Shown one piece after another: positions 1 to 9,300 of a stretch of DNA of 64,000 bases (within the stretch, counting starts at the first letter, position 1; each line of letters opens with the position of its first letter). Origin of the DNA: Lichenicoccus sp965213775 (GTDB taxonomy: Bacteria; Pseudomonadota; Alphaproteobacteria; Acetobacterales; Acetobacteraceae); NCBI GenBank assembly GCA_965213775.1, contig CBDCAC010000006.1, forward strand, positions 9,285-73,284. The letters run 5' to 3'. Made by a program: the position numbers and the translations under genes. Under the pieces are notes generated by a model that saw only the letters and a list, made by a program, of their open reading frames with translations, was not told the origin of the DNA and ran no database searches.

Positions 1-203
1 GGACCGGGCTGCGGCCGAACACGCCGGACGGCACGCCGGTGGTGGGACCCGCCGGACGCTATCGCAACCTGTGGCTCAACACCGGGCACGGCACGCTGGG
101 CTGGACCATGGCCTGCGGCTCCGGCCGGCTGGTCGCCGACCTGATCGCCGGGCGTCGCCCCAATATCGAGCATGAGGACCTGTCACTGGCGCGTTATGGT
201 TAG
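1..203 (+). CDS. D-amino acid dehydrogenase-like FAD oxidoreductase, C-terminal fragment
   Basis: Only the last 66 residues are present, read in the frame that starts at base 3 and stops at the TAG at 201-203. The fragment contains RPNTPDGTPVVGP followed by NLWLNTGHGTLGWTMACGSG and a closing helix VADLIAGRRP. This is the usual C-terminus of DadA/glycine-oxidase-type flavoproteins, where the GHGTLGWT stretch helps close the FAD pocket. These enzymes oxidatively deaminate D-amino acids at the membrane. DadA is the best match by eye, but with only the tail a related FAD-dependent amino-acid oxidase cannot be excluded. The 5' end lies outside the window. The gene runs convergently into the lipoprotein gene at 256-855, with a dual-hairpin repeat between them. 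Confidence 0.75.
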   Translation, partial: TGLRPNTPDGTPVVGPAGRYRNLWLNTGHGTLGWTMACGSGRLVADLIAGRRPNIEHEDLSLARYG

Positions 204-255
204 CAGGCCTAGGCGCTGCCCTCGACCCGCTGCGGCCGGCGGCCCCAGACCCCAT
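204..255. repeat. Dual-hairpin GACCCG repeat, copy 1 (degenerate)
   Basis: The stretch has a short GGC..GCC hairpin, the linker CGACCCGC, then the hairpin GGCCGGCGGCC. It sits between the convergent ends of the dehydrogenase fragment and the lipoprotein gene. It is a weaker member of the family seen cleanly at 9251, 18305, 29383 and 56474. Confidence 0.5.
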
Positions 256-855
256 TCAAGATCGGGTCAAGGGGTGGAACGGGCCGGCCGGCCGCGCCTT
301 CGCACCGTCGCAGGCACGGGGATCGAAGCCGGCGATCAGCCGCCTGGTCCGCGCGCGCAGCGCGTCGCGCTGCGCCACCACGCGTCGCGTCTCCCTGGCG
401 CGGGCAGCCTGCGGCAGGGCGGAGAACAGCGCGAGCCGGCGCGCCGCCGACACGTCGGGCAGCTCCGACAGGGCGGCGAAGCTGAGCGGCAGGGTGAGCT
501 GCTGCGTCTGGCCGCGGGTGAGCGAGCTGGAAAGACCGAACGGCGGGCCGCCGGTGATCGCCGGGCCGACCGCGAAGCCGCCATTGACCGTGAAGCTGCC
601 GGTGAGGTCGATGGTGATCTCGCCGGCGAGCACCGGCACTTCCGGATCGGCGGTGCGCGCCTCGCACTGCGCGGCGCGCACCGCGGCAGCGAACGCCGAG
701 GGCGCGGCGGCGGCGGCGCTGATCGCGCCGGCCGCCCGCAGCTGGCCCTGCAGCTCGTGCAGCGCCGCCGCGATGGTGATCGGCCGCGCCGGCGCCGCGC
801 ATCCTGCCAGCATCGCGAGCATCGCCGCGGTCGGCACCACCAGAGCCCGCATCAC
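256..855 (-). CDS. Predicted lipoprotein of unknown function
   Basis: The 199-residue product begins with a short hydrophobic signal ending in LAMLAGC, a clear lipobox, so it is probably lipidated on Cys-19 and anchored in the envelope. The mature part is Ala-rich and includes a possible beta-rich segment around ITIDLTGSFTVNGGFAVG. I recognise no enzymatic motif. It lies 28 bases after the stop of the large membrane protein gene and on the same strand, so it is likely the last gene of an argG - membrane protein - lipoprotein transcript. The lipoprotein nature is well supported; the function is unknown. Confidence 0.7.
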   Translation of the reverse strand: MMRALVVPTAAMLAMLAGCAAPARPITIAAALHELQGQLRAAGAISAAAAAPSAFAAAVRAAQCEARTADPEVPVLAGEITIDLTGSFTVNGGFAVGPAITGGPPFGLSSSLTRGQTQQLTLPLSFAALSELPDVSAARRLALFSALPQAARARETRRVVAQRDALRARTRRLIAGFDPRACDGAKARPAGPFHPLTRS

Positions 856-883
856 CGCCTCCCCCGCCCGCGCCGTGCGAAGG

Positions 884-2823
884 CTACGCAGCGTGGCCGT
901 CCAGCGCGAGGGCCTGCAGCGCGATCCCGGGCACGTCGCGCCGGTAGCTCCAGCCCGGTCCGCGCGGGCGCTGCAGGGTCAGGATCGCGCTGGCGGCGCG
1001 CGGCGCGATGCGCACGCAGTAGCGTCTCGCCACGCCGGGGGCGACCTGCCACGACCCGACCTCGGCTCCGTCGAGCAGCACCCGCACCGGCTGCGATGCC
1101 CGTCCCGGCTTGCCGGTGGCGCGCAGCGTCGCGCACAGCAGCTGCGCCCCGAGCGGCGGCGACGCCTCGCGCAGGATCACCATCGAGCGCTCGCCGCTGC
1201 TCCAGGCGCCGTTGCCGCCGGGCATGCTCCAGCCGGTCCACAGCAGCGGCGCGGTGACCGGGATGCTCGCGCCCTCGCCCAGCAGCGGGGCAGCGGCGCG
1301 CGTGGCGGCATCGGGCAGGTGGTCGAGGATCGGGCGGTTCCATACCAGGATCGGGACGCCGCGCCAGTCCAGGCGCCGGTCCGGGGCGCCGAAGCTGCGC
1401 CCCGCCGCCCGCAGGCAGGCGGCGACGCTGGGGCAGGTCTCGCGGTCCGGGGCGGCCACGAAGAACACGCGGCCGTCCGGCGCCGCGGCATCGTCGGGCT
1501 CGTACCACCACGGATAGGTCTGCGGCCCGCGCGCCTGCAGCGGCAGCGCGCCCACCGCCTGCAGCGGCCGGATCACCACGCGGCCGCGGGTGATCCAGGC
1601 GCCTGCATTGGCCTGGGTCGGCCAGTACGGGCCGTAGCCGTGCGACAGGCCGTGACGCTGCAGGAAGCCATACAGGTCGCCGGGCGGCCCGGGATCGGCG
1701 GCCGGCGGCAGACGCCGCGTCTCCACCAGCCCGGTGGCCGCGAACAGCGACGCGGCGATCAGGCCGAGCACGCGCCAGTGCCGTGCCGCGCGATGCAGCG
1801 GCGGCGCCAGCAGCAGCGGCAGCAGGTAGTAGCTGTTGAGCATCATCCGCCCGAGCCGCAGCCCCACCTCGAGGTCGGACAGGACGAAGGCGAGCGCGGT
1901 GCCGGCGCACGAAAGCACGCAGAACATCGGCACCAGGGCGAGGCCGCGCCGGCCGCGCGACCGCCATGCCGCCAGCAGCAGCGCCGCCAGCAGCGGCAGC
2001 GTCAGCGACGCGGCCGCCCCGCCATGCCAGGGCAGCAGCGAGAACTCGTCGCCGAGCACGCCGATGGCGGCCCCGGCGCGCGCCGCGAGCTGCGGGTGCG
2101 CCGTGGTCTGGTAACGGGTGGCGGGCAGGAAGCCGAGCAGCCCGAACCAGCGCGTGCCGCCGAGCAGGCAGAGCAGCGCCAGCGACCCCAGCGCCAGCAG
2201 CCGCGGCCGCAGCGCCGGGTGCCAGACGGCGCAGGCGGCGCAGCTCAGCAGCAGCGGCAGCAGCAGCGCCGGCTTCGCCCACGGGTCCGATGTGGCGGCG
2301 ACGACGAGGCAGAAGGCGGTGCCGGCCAGGCAGCCGATGCCGCGGCGCTCGACCCATCGCGCGGCCAGCAGCAGCCCGAGCAGGCCCCACGCCATGGTGA
2401 CGCCGTGGCTGACCGGGTTGGCGAGGAAGCCGTAGCGCCCGAGGCTGTCGGGATGGGCGAACAGCAGCAGCGCGCCCAGGCAGAATGCCAGCGGCGTGGG
2501 CATCGACCGGCGCGCCAGCAGCGCGGTCAGCCCGCAGCAGGCCAGCAGCAGCAGCCAGCCCTGCGCGAGGGCGAGCCACGGCGCCGCGCCGAGCACCGCG
2601 ATGAGCGCCAGGTCGGGAAGGATCACCGACAGCAGCCAGTTATCCTGCGTGTAGTGCCAGACGCGCAGCGCATCGAGCCCGTGCCGCGCCACTTCGCCCG
2701 CCACCACCGCCGGGGTCGCGGTGTCGGCGTCCAGCGGGATCGTGCGCAGCACGCCGACCAGGCTTGCGGCGAGGCCGGCGGCGAGCAGGATCCATGGGAT
2801 CCCCCTCGCCGCGCGGCCGCGGT

Positions 2824-2827
<4 letters not shown>
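884..2827 (-). CDS. Large polytopic membrane protein with C-terminal extracytoplasmic domain
   Basis: The 647-residue product has a long series of hydrophobic segments over roughly its first 370 residues, followed by a hydrophilic region of about 270 residues that is probably extracytoplasmic. The first loop carries an acidic LDADTATPAVVAGEV stretch. Together with the many membrane spans this recalls GT-C-type glycosyltransferases, which have an acidic residue in the first periplasmic loop, but this is only an analogy. The start is a GTG whose bases overlap the argG stop (GTGA, 2824-2827), so translation is probably coupled to argG. Function is unknown. Confidence 0.7.
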
Positions 2828-4053
<1,226 letters not shown>

Positions 4054-4205
4054 GGGCGGTTCTCCCTGAACGCGCTGGCTCTAGCATTGCGATTCCGCAG
4101 CGGCCAGCCAGGAAATCGCTGCGGGGAATTGCTGCGGGAAATTCCCGGCGACGGCGCAACCGGAGGCCGCGTCCGGCTGTTTTGCAGGTCCCAGCGGAGA
4201 CCATC

Positions 4206-5366
4206 ATGCGCGCCTCGCCCTTGCCGTCGGCACGCTTCGTCGTCGCCGTGCCCGCCTGCAACGAGGCGGCGCGGATCGAAGCGTGCCTGCGGGCCCTCTC
4301 CGGCCAGCGCGGCGGCCCGGGCGGCCGCTGCGACCACGTCGTGCTGCTGCTGAACAACTGCACCGACGGCACCGCGCAGGCGGTGGAACGGGCGCGGCCG
4401 CAGCTGGCGATGCCGGTCAGCGTCGCGATCCGCGACTTCCCCCAGGGCCAGGCGGATGCCGGACATGCGCGCAGCGCGGCGTTCGCGCTCGCCGCACGCC
4501 TCGCCGGCCCGGACGGCATCATCGCCACCACCGACGCCGACGGCACGGTCGCGGTCGACTGGGTCGCCTGCACCCGCGCCGCCTTCGCACTCGGCGTCGA
4601 GGCGGTATGCGGCCGCGCGCTGATCGACCCCGTCGAGGCGATGCGCATCCCGCGCGCGCTGCACGACGACGACGCGTGCGAGGTCGCCTACGGCGCCATG
4701 CTCGACGAGATCCATGCCCTGGCCGATCCGGATCGCTGGGACCCGCTGCCGCGCCATACCGAGCATTCCGGCGCCAGCATCGCCGTCACCGTCGCCGCCT
4801 ACCGGCGCGCCGGCGGCATGACCCCGCTGCCGACCGGCGAGGATCGCGGCTTCCTGCGCGCGCTGCGCGCGGTCGATGCCCGCATCCGGCATGCGCCCGA
4901 CGTCTGCGTCACCGTCTCGGGACGGCTGCAGGGGCGGGCGGCGGGCGGCATGGCCGACACCATGGCGCGGCGCATGATCTGCCAGGATGCGAGCCTCGAC
5001 GCCGCACTGGAGCCTGCCGCGGGCTGCCTGCGCCGCGCCCGCATGCGCGCCCGGGCGCGGGCGCTGTGGAACGCGCGTCACGATCCCGACGCATCCTGGC
5101 GCGCGGCCTCGGCGCGGCTGGCCGGCAAGGCGTCGCTGCCGGCGGACATGCTGCGCGCCTGGCTCAGCTGCGGCTATTTCGGCGCCGCGTGGGATCGCAT
5201 CGAGGCGGGTAGCCCGGCGCTGGTGCGGGTGCCGGTGCCGCGACAGGCGCTCGACCGACACGTGGCGGACGCCCGCCGCATCCTCGCCGGCCTCAGGAAC
5301 GAGCTGCCGGGCGACGCAGCCGATCCAGCCGGTAGCGCTGCCGCCGCAGAGGTGCGTCCGGGCTGA
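4206..5366 (+). CDS. Family 2 glycosyltransferase
   Basis: I chose the ATG at 4206 because GGAGA lies just upstream; a TTG at 4182 would add eight residues. The 386-residue product opens with a GT2 nucleotide-sugar core (VAVPACNEAARIEACL), then LLLNNCTDGTAQ and the DxD-like TTDADGTVAVDW. There is a second acidic block (PTGEDRGFLRAL) at the usual acceptor-site position. The C-terminal third is helical and Arg/Ala-rich, with no obvious membrane span. Its 3' end overlaps the oppositely oriented methyltransferase gene by 74 bases. Grouped with the methyltransferase, PIG-L deacetylase and acyl-CoA-dehydrogenase-like genes, it probably transfers a sugar in a small uncharacterised pathway. Donor and acceptor are unknown. 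Confidence 0.85.
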   Translation: MRASPLPSARFVVAVPACNEAARIEACLRALSGQRGGPGGRCDHVVLLLNNCTDGTAQAVERARPQLAMPVSVAIRDFPQGQADAGHARSAAFALAARLAGPDGIIATTDADGTVAVDWVACTRAAFALGVEAVCGRALIDPVEAMRIPRALHDDDACEVAYGAMLDEIHALADPDRWDPLPRHTEHSGASIAVTVAAYRRAGGMTPLPTGEDRGFLRALRAVDARIRHAPDVCVTVSGRLQGRAAGGMADTMARRMICQDASLDAALEPAAGCLRRARMRARARALWNARHDPDASWRAASARLAGKASLPADMLRAWLSCGYFGAAWDRIEAGSPALVRVPVPRQALDRHVADARRILAGLRNELPGDAADPAGSAAAAEVRPG

Positions 5367-5916
5367 ACCCGCCCGCGGCCGCGGCCGCGGCGACGAAGCG
5401 CTCCGCCGCCGCCTCGCCGGTGGTCGGGGTGTCGGTGGGTCCGGTCCAGTTCACCAGCAGCATCGTGCAGTCGGGCAGCGACGCCGCGACGCAGAGATGC
5501 GCCAGCCGGTCGATGTCGTCGGGGACCAGGAAGTAGAGCATCTCCGACACCACAACGAGGTCGAAGGCGCCGTGCTGGGCGGGATCGGTCCAGTCGTCGG
5601 GCAGCACCGCGCGGCGCAGCACCACGTGATCGAGCCCGGCGCAGCGCAGGCGGGCGCGCTCAAGCGCCGCCTCGGCGAGGTCGAGGCCGACCAGCCGATC
5701 GCAGCAGGCGGCCAGCATGCGGCTCAGCACCCCGATCGAGCAGCCGAGCTCGAGCGCGCTGCGGAACTGCCGCCCCTCGAGCTGCGCCAGGGTGTCGGCG
5801 TACTTGGCCTGCTCGTAGGGGCTGGTCTCGAAGCGCCATGGATCGGGATGATCGGCATAGAGCCGCTCGAACACGTCGGGCTTCCAGCTCCGCGGCATCT
5901 CGTCGGGGGCGGTCAT
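5293..5916 (-). CDS. NodS-like class I SAM-dependent methyltransferase
   Basis: The 207-residue protein contains motif I LELGCSIG (residues 55-62), the acidic end of beta-2 (LVGLDLAEAALERAR) and motif IV FDLVVVSEMLYFL. The N-terminal WKPDVFERLYADHPDPWRFE block is typical of the NodS-type group, which methylates nodulation-factor sugar amines. Here it directly follows a PIG-L deacetylase gene with a 10-base gap, so N-methylation of a freshly deacetylated amine is an attractive but unproven role. The last 74 bases are shared, in antisense, with the end of the glycosyltransferase gene. Confidence 0.85.
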   Translation of the reverse strand: MTAPDEMPRSWKPDVFERLYADHPDPWRFETSPYEQAKYADTLAQLEGRQFRSALELGCSIGVLSRMLAACCDRLVGLDLAEAALERARLRCAGLDHVVLRRAVLPDDWTDPAQHGAFDLVVVSEMLYFLVPDDIDRLAHLCVAASLPDCTMLLVNWTGPTDTPTTGEAAAERFVAAAAAAGGFSPDAPLRRQRYRLDRLRRPAARS

Positions 5917-5926
5917 GGCGCGGGCC

Positions 5927-6658
5927 TCACGGTGTGGTCTCCAGGAAGGTCTCGAACGGCTGCTCGAACACCGACAGCAGCGACTGCGGCAGCGCGAAGC
6001 CGTCCGGATCGTCGGTGATCAGTCCGCCGTACTGCGAGGCGTGCAGGCGGATCGCGCGCCGCTTGCGCTCGAGGTGGCGGTCCACCGCGAGGCGGAAGCC
6101 GCGTATCGGCTGGTCCGGCTCGGCCAGCGATCCGGCCTCGATCAGCCACGCCCAGACCGGGTAGGAGAGCAGCCGCAGACGCTGTCCGCGCGCGACCGCG
6201 CGCGCCATCCTCTGCACCGCCTCGTGGTCGCAGTGCGGGTCGAGCATCCACGGCGCGAGCAGGGTGTCGCAGCCGTGCCGGTCGATCCGTGCGGCGATCG
6301 CGGCGCAGGCCTGCTCGAACGCCGGGCCGTCATGCGGTGCGGCGGTATCGCGCAGGCGCAGGAAATCGACCTCCGAGGCGGCGAGCCCGAGTGCGGCGGT
6401 GGCCCGCAGCGCCTCGGCCTCGCGCTGCGCGCGCAGCCGCGCCTCCGGCCAGAGCCGCGAGCGCGGATGCGAGCCGGTGCCGTCGGTGACCACCAGCACC
6501 GCCGGCGGGCGGCGGCGGGCGCAGAGCTCGGCGATCAGGCCCCCGCAGCCGAGGCTCTCGTCGTCGGCGTGCGGCGCCAGGATCAGCGCCCTGCCGGCGT
6601 GCAGCAGCGGGTCGTCGTCGCGCAGCGGCAGCGCCAGCAGCTGCTCCTGCAGGGTCAC
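5927..6658 (-). CDS. PIG-L family deacetylase (LmbE-like)
   Basis: This 243-residue product carries the zinc-binding signature PHADDESLGCGG (residues 29-40), and the later HCDHEAVQRM block supplies another metal-ligand His. Family members such as MshB and PIG-L remove the acetyl group from N-acetylglucosamine-type amino sugars. The GTG start overlaps the stop of the acyl-CoA-dehydrogenase-like gene by four bases (GTGA). This suggests strict co-expression from rlmN through the methyltransferase. The substrate is unknown. Confidence 0.9.
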   Translation of the reverse strand: MTLQEQLLALPLRDDDPLLHAGRALILAPHADDESLGCGGLIAELCARRRPPAVLVVTDGTGSHPRSRLWPEARLRAQREAEALRATAALGLAASEVDFLRLRDTAAPHDGPAFEQACAAIAARIDRHGCDTLLAPWMLDPHCDHEAVQRMARAVARGQRLRLLSYPVWAWLIEAGSLAEPDQPIRGFRLAVDRHLERKRRAIRLHASQYGGLITDDPDGFALPQSLLSVFEQPFETFLETTP

Positions 6659-7761
6659 GCCGCCGACACCTGCTCCTTGGCCGCGAACCAGGCGGCGGCC
6701 TCGGCCAGGGTCTCGTCGGGCGCCGGCTGGCGCAGGTAGGTGGCGAGGTCGCGCATCACCCGCTCGGCCGGGTTGTCGCGCAGGAAGCCGGCCAGGCCGA
6801 GGCCGCGCTGCACCAGCCGGATCACGTCGAGCCCGGCCTGCTCGGCGGCGATGCGGGCGAGGCCCACCGCGGCCACCACCTCCCCCGGATCACGGGTGCC
6901 GGCCTCGGCGGCATCGGCGGCGCGCGCCGCCCACATCGCGGCACCGTCGCGCGCGATCAGCGCCTCGCCGATGCGGGCGAGCTGATGCGGGTCGCGGTCC
7001 CGCCCGCGCTCGCGCAGCTGGCGGCACAGCAGCGACACCAGCCGGTCGATCCCCCCCAGCGCCACCGCGATGCCGCGCCAGGCGCCGGCCGAGAACTCGG
7101 GCTGGCGCAGATAGTCGCCCGGCGCACCGATCAGCGCGTCGGCGTCGAGGGTGACGCCGGTGAAGTCGCACGAGCCGGTGCGCGCCCCGCGCATGCCGTG
7201 CAGGCCGCCGACGGTGTCGACCGCGCGCCGATCGGGGCCGAGCGGCACGATCAGCATGCGGTCCGCCTCGCCCGCGGGCAGTGCGGTCACCAGCGGCCGG
7301 GTGACGTGCAGCGCGCCGGAGGCGAACCGCTTCTCGCCCTCGAGCCGGAACCGGCCATCCGCCTCGATCAGACGCAGCGGCAGCGCCGCGCCGGTCACCC
7401 AGATGCCGAACAGGTGGCCGTCCCGCGCGTCGGCGGCGGCACACCGAAGCTGCGCCTCGCTGCCGTAGACCGCGATCAGCTTGAGCGCGTTGACGTGGCC
7501 CTCGTAGAGCCTGCCGACCGCCAGGCTGCCGCGTCCCAGCAGGCGCAGCAGCTCCAGCAACCCGGCGGCGCCGGCCGGCTCGGTGCCGAGCCCGTCGCCG
7601 CCCAGGCGGCGGGGCAGCGGCGCGGTCATCGCACCCGACTCGCGCAGCAGCGCGAAGGCGCGCTCGGGGAAGCCGCCGTCGCGGTCGAGGCGCGCCGCCT
7701 CGTCCTCGATCGCCTCCAGCGCGTGGGCGATCCGTCCGAGCACCTCGTCGCGAGGGCTCAC
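6655..7761 (-). CDS. Acyl-CoA dehydrogenase-like flavoprotein
   Basis: The 368-residue product has the family layout: helical N-terminus, central beta domain (FGIWVTG, FRLEGEKRFASGA) and C-terminal helical bundle. The central stretch GARTGSCDFTGVTLDADALIG matches the acyl-CoA dehydrogenase fold. I do not see a clear catalytic Glu in the expected C-terminal position, so it may act on a non-CoA substrate or as a flavin monooxygenase-like enzyme, as some family members do. The GTG start at 7761 overlaps the rlmN stop (GTGA), and the stop overlaps the PIG-L start in the same way. It therefore belongs to the same coupled set as the deacetylase and methyltransferase. Confidence 0.8.
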   Translation of the reverse strand: MSPRDEVLGRIAHALEAIEDEAARLDRDGGFPERAFALLRESGAMTAPLPRRLGGDGLGTEPAGAAGLLELLRLLGRGSLAVGRLYEGHVNALKLIAVYGSEAQLRCAAADARDGHLFGIWVTGAALPLRLIEADGRFRLEGEKRFASGALHVTRPLVTALPAGEADRMLIVPLGPDRRAVDTVGGLHGMRGARTGSCDFTGVTLDADALIGAPGDYLRQPEFSAGAWRGIAVALGGIDRLVSLLCRQLRERGRDRDPHQLARIGEALIARDGAAMWAARAADAAEAGTRDPGEVVAAVGLARIAAEQAGLDVIRLVQRGLGLAGFLRDNPAERVMRDLATYLRQPAPDETLAEAAAWFAAKEQVSAA

Positions 7762-8924
7762 GCGGCCGGACGCTGGCGTCGGCTCTCGGTGCGCAGCTGG
7801 CCGCAGGCGGCGAGGATGTCGCGCCCGCGCGGCAGGCGCACCGGGGAGGCGAAGCCCGCCTCCATCACGATCTGGGCGAAGCGGTCGAGGCGCTGCCGGG
7901 TCGAGGGCTGGTAGGCGCTGCCGGGCCAAGGGTTGAACGGGATCAGGTTCACCTTGGCCGGGATGCCGGCGATCAGCCGAACCAGCTCGCGCGCCTCCGC
8001 CTCGCTGTCGTTGACGCCGCGCAGCATCACGTACTCGAAGGTGATGCGGCGCGCGTTCGAGGCCGACGGGTAGCGCCGGCAGGCGGCGATCAGCTCGGCG
8101 ATCGGATATCTGCGGTTCAGCGGCACGATCTCGTCGCGCAGCGCGTCGGTCACGGCGTGCAGCGACACCGCCAGGTTGACGCCGAGCTCGGTGCCGGCGC
8201 GGTCCATCATCGGCACCACGCCGGAGGTGGAGAGCGTGATGCGCCGGCGCGACAGCGCGATGCCCTCGCCATCCATGACGATGCGCATCGCGCGGGCGAC
8301 GTTGTCGTAGTTGTACAGCGGCTCGCCCATGCCCATCAGCACGATCGTCGAGAGCAGGCGCGGCGTCTCGCCCCGGGGGCTGGGCCACTCGCCGTAGCTG
8401 TCGCGCGCGGCCATGAACTGGCCGACGATCTCGGCCGGGCCGAGGTTGCGGACCAGCGCCTGGGTGCCGGTGTGGCAGAACCGGCAGGACAGCGTGCAGC
8501 CGACCTGGCTGGAGAGGCACACCGCGCCGCGATCCTCCCGCCGGTCGGGGATGTAGACCGTCTCGGCCTCCTGACCGTCACGGAAACGGAACAGGAACTT
8601 GCGCGTCTGGTCTGACGCGGTCTGCACCGCCGCCGCCTCCGGCCGGCCGATCACGAAATGCTCGGCGAGCCTGGCCTGCAGCGGCCGCGCGATTGAGCTC
8701 ATGGCGGCGAATTCGGTGACGCCCTGGTGGTAGATCCAGTGCCAGAGCTGCTTGGCGCGGAACGGCTGCTCGCCGATGCCGGCGAGTGCCGAGATGAGAT
8801 CCTCGCGCGACAGGCCGACGAGCTCGCGGCGGCCGTCCAACAGCACCGCCGGCGGCGGCGCGAACAGGGCGGTCTTGGCGAGGATGCGGCCTCGCTCGGT
8901 TTCGTTCAGCGTGTCGGCGGTCAT
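7758..8924 (-). CDS. rlmN: Dual-specificity RNA methyltransferase RlmN
   Basis: This radical-SAM enzyme methylates C2 of A2503 in 23S rRNA and A37 in some tRNAs. The cluster Cys residues are C143, C147 and C150 in GCTLSCRFCHTG, and the C-terminal LAACGQLR Cys is in place to act as the methyl-carrying residue. At 388 residues it is normal length. The ATG at 8924 has no strong Shine-Dalgarno, and TATAGA lies about 10 bases upstream. It heads the coupled set with the acyl-CoA-dehydrogenase-like, PIG-L and methyltransferase genes. This may reflect only shared transcription, since RlmN is a housekeeping enzyme. Confidence 0.97.
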   Translation of the reverse strand: MTADTLNETERGRILAKTALFAPPPAVLLDGRRELVGLSREDLISALAGIGEQPFRAKQLWHWIYHQGVTEFAAMSSIARPLQARLAEHFVIGRPEAAAVQTASDQTRKFLFRFRDGQEAETVYIPDRREDRGAVCLSSQVGCTLSCRFCHTGTQALVRNLGPAEIVGQFMAARDSYGEWPSPRGETPRLLSTIVLMGMGEPLYNYDNVARAMRIVMDGEGIALSRRRITLSTSGVVPMMDRAGTELGVNLAVSLHAVTDALRDEIVPLNRRYPIAELIAACRRYPSASNARRITFEYVMLRGVNDSEAEARELVRLIAGIPAKVNLIPFNPWPGSAYQPSTRQRLDRFAQIVMEAGFASPVRLPRGRDILAACGQLRTESRRQRPAA

Positions 8925-9091
8925 GGGGTTCTATAGATCAACGTCGGCGGACGCGCATCCATGTTGGTCGCCCGCGGCCCGCTGCCAGCGACGGGCCGGG
9001 AAAATCGCCCAGCCGACCCGAAACCGTCATAGCAAAGCCACGTTTATGATACATGTTTGTAACGATAGCGGCTCGGTTCAGGAGGCTGGCG

Positions 9092-9241
9092 ATGGATGAT
9101 GTCGAATACCATGCGAAGCTCGATGAGCTGGACCATCTGCTGAACGATCCCGAGATCGCCTGCGAGCCCGCGCGCATCTGGTCGCTGCTGGCCGAGGTTT
9201 CCCATCACGACCTGCAAGCCGTAGCCGAGCCGCGCCGCTAA
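9092..9241 (+). CDS. 49-residue protein resembling the N-terminal helix of release factor 1
   Basis: An AGGAGG sits six bases before the ATG at 9092, an unusually good ribosome-binding site for this window, so I regard this as a real small gene. The product is acidic and probably helical. KLDELDHLLNDPEIACEPAR resembles the KxxELxxLLSDPEVxxDPxR pattern at the start of PrfA-type release factors, but all catalytic domains are missing. It could be a stand-alone regulator or simply an unrelated small helical protein. It ends just before a dual-hairpin repeat and faces tlyA. Confidence 0.6.
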   Translation: MDDVEYHAKLDELDHLLNDPEIACEPARIWSLLAEVSHHDLQAVAEPRR

Positions 9242-9250
9242 CGGATCGTG

Positions 9251-9300
9251 GCCTGGGGCCCCCGGCCCCAGCGGGTCAAGGGCAGCGCCCTTGCCTTGCC
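9251..9300. repeat. Dual-hairpin GACCCG repeat, copy 2
   Basis: Read on the minus strand: hairpin AAGGGCGCTGCCCTT, linker GACCCGC, hairpin TGGGGCCGGGGGCCCCA. It lies between the convergent ends of the 49-residue gene and tlyA and abuts the tlyA stop codon. It could serve as a bidirectional terminator, although there is no T-run. Confidence 0.7.

Noticed and set aside
6655..8520. Apparent fusion of the acyl-CoA-dehydrogenase-like protein with extra N-terminal sequence
   Set aside because: The extra part is an out-of-frame reading of rlmN. A GTG overlapping the rlmN stop gives a normal-length protein.
9251..9300. Dual-hairpin units considered as ordinary intrinsic terminators
   Set aside because: None is followed by a T-run, several occur as inverted pairs, and one lies in a divergent promoter region, so a simple terminator does not explain the family.
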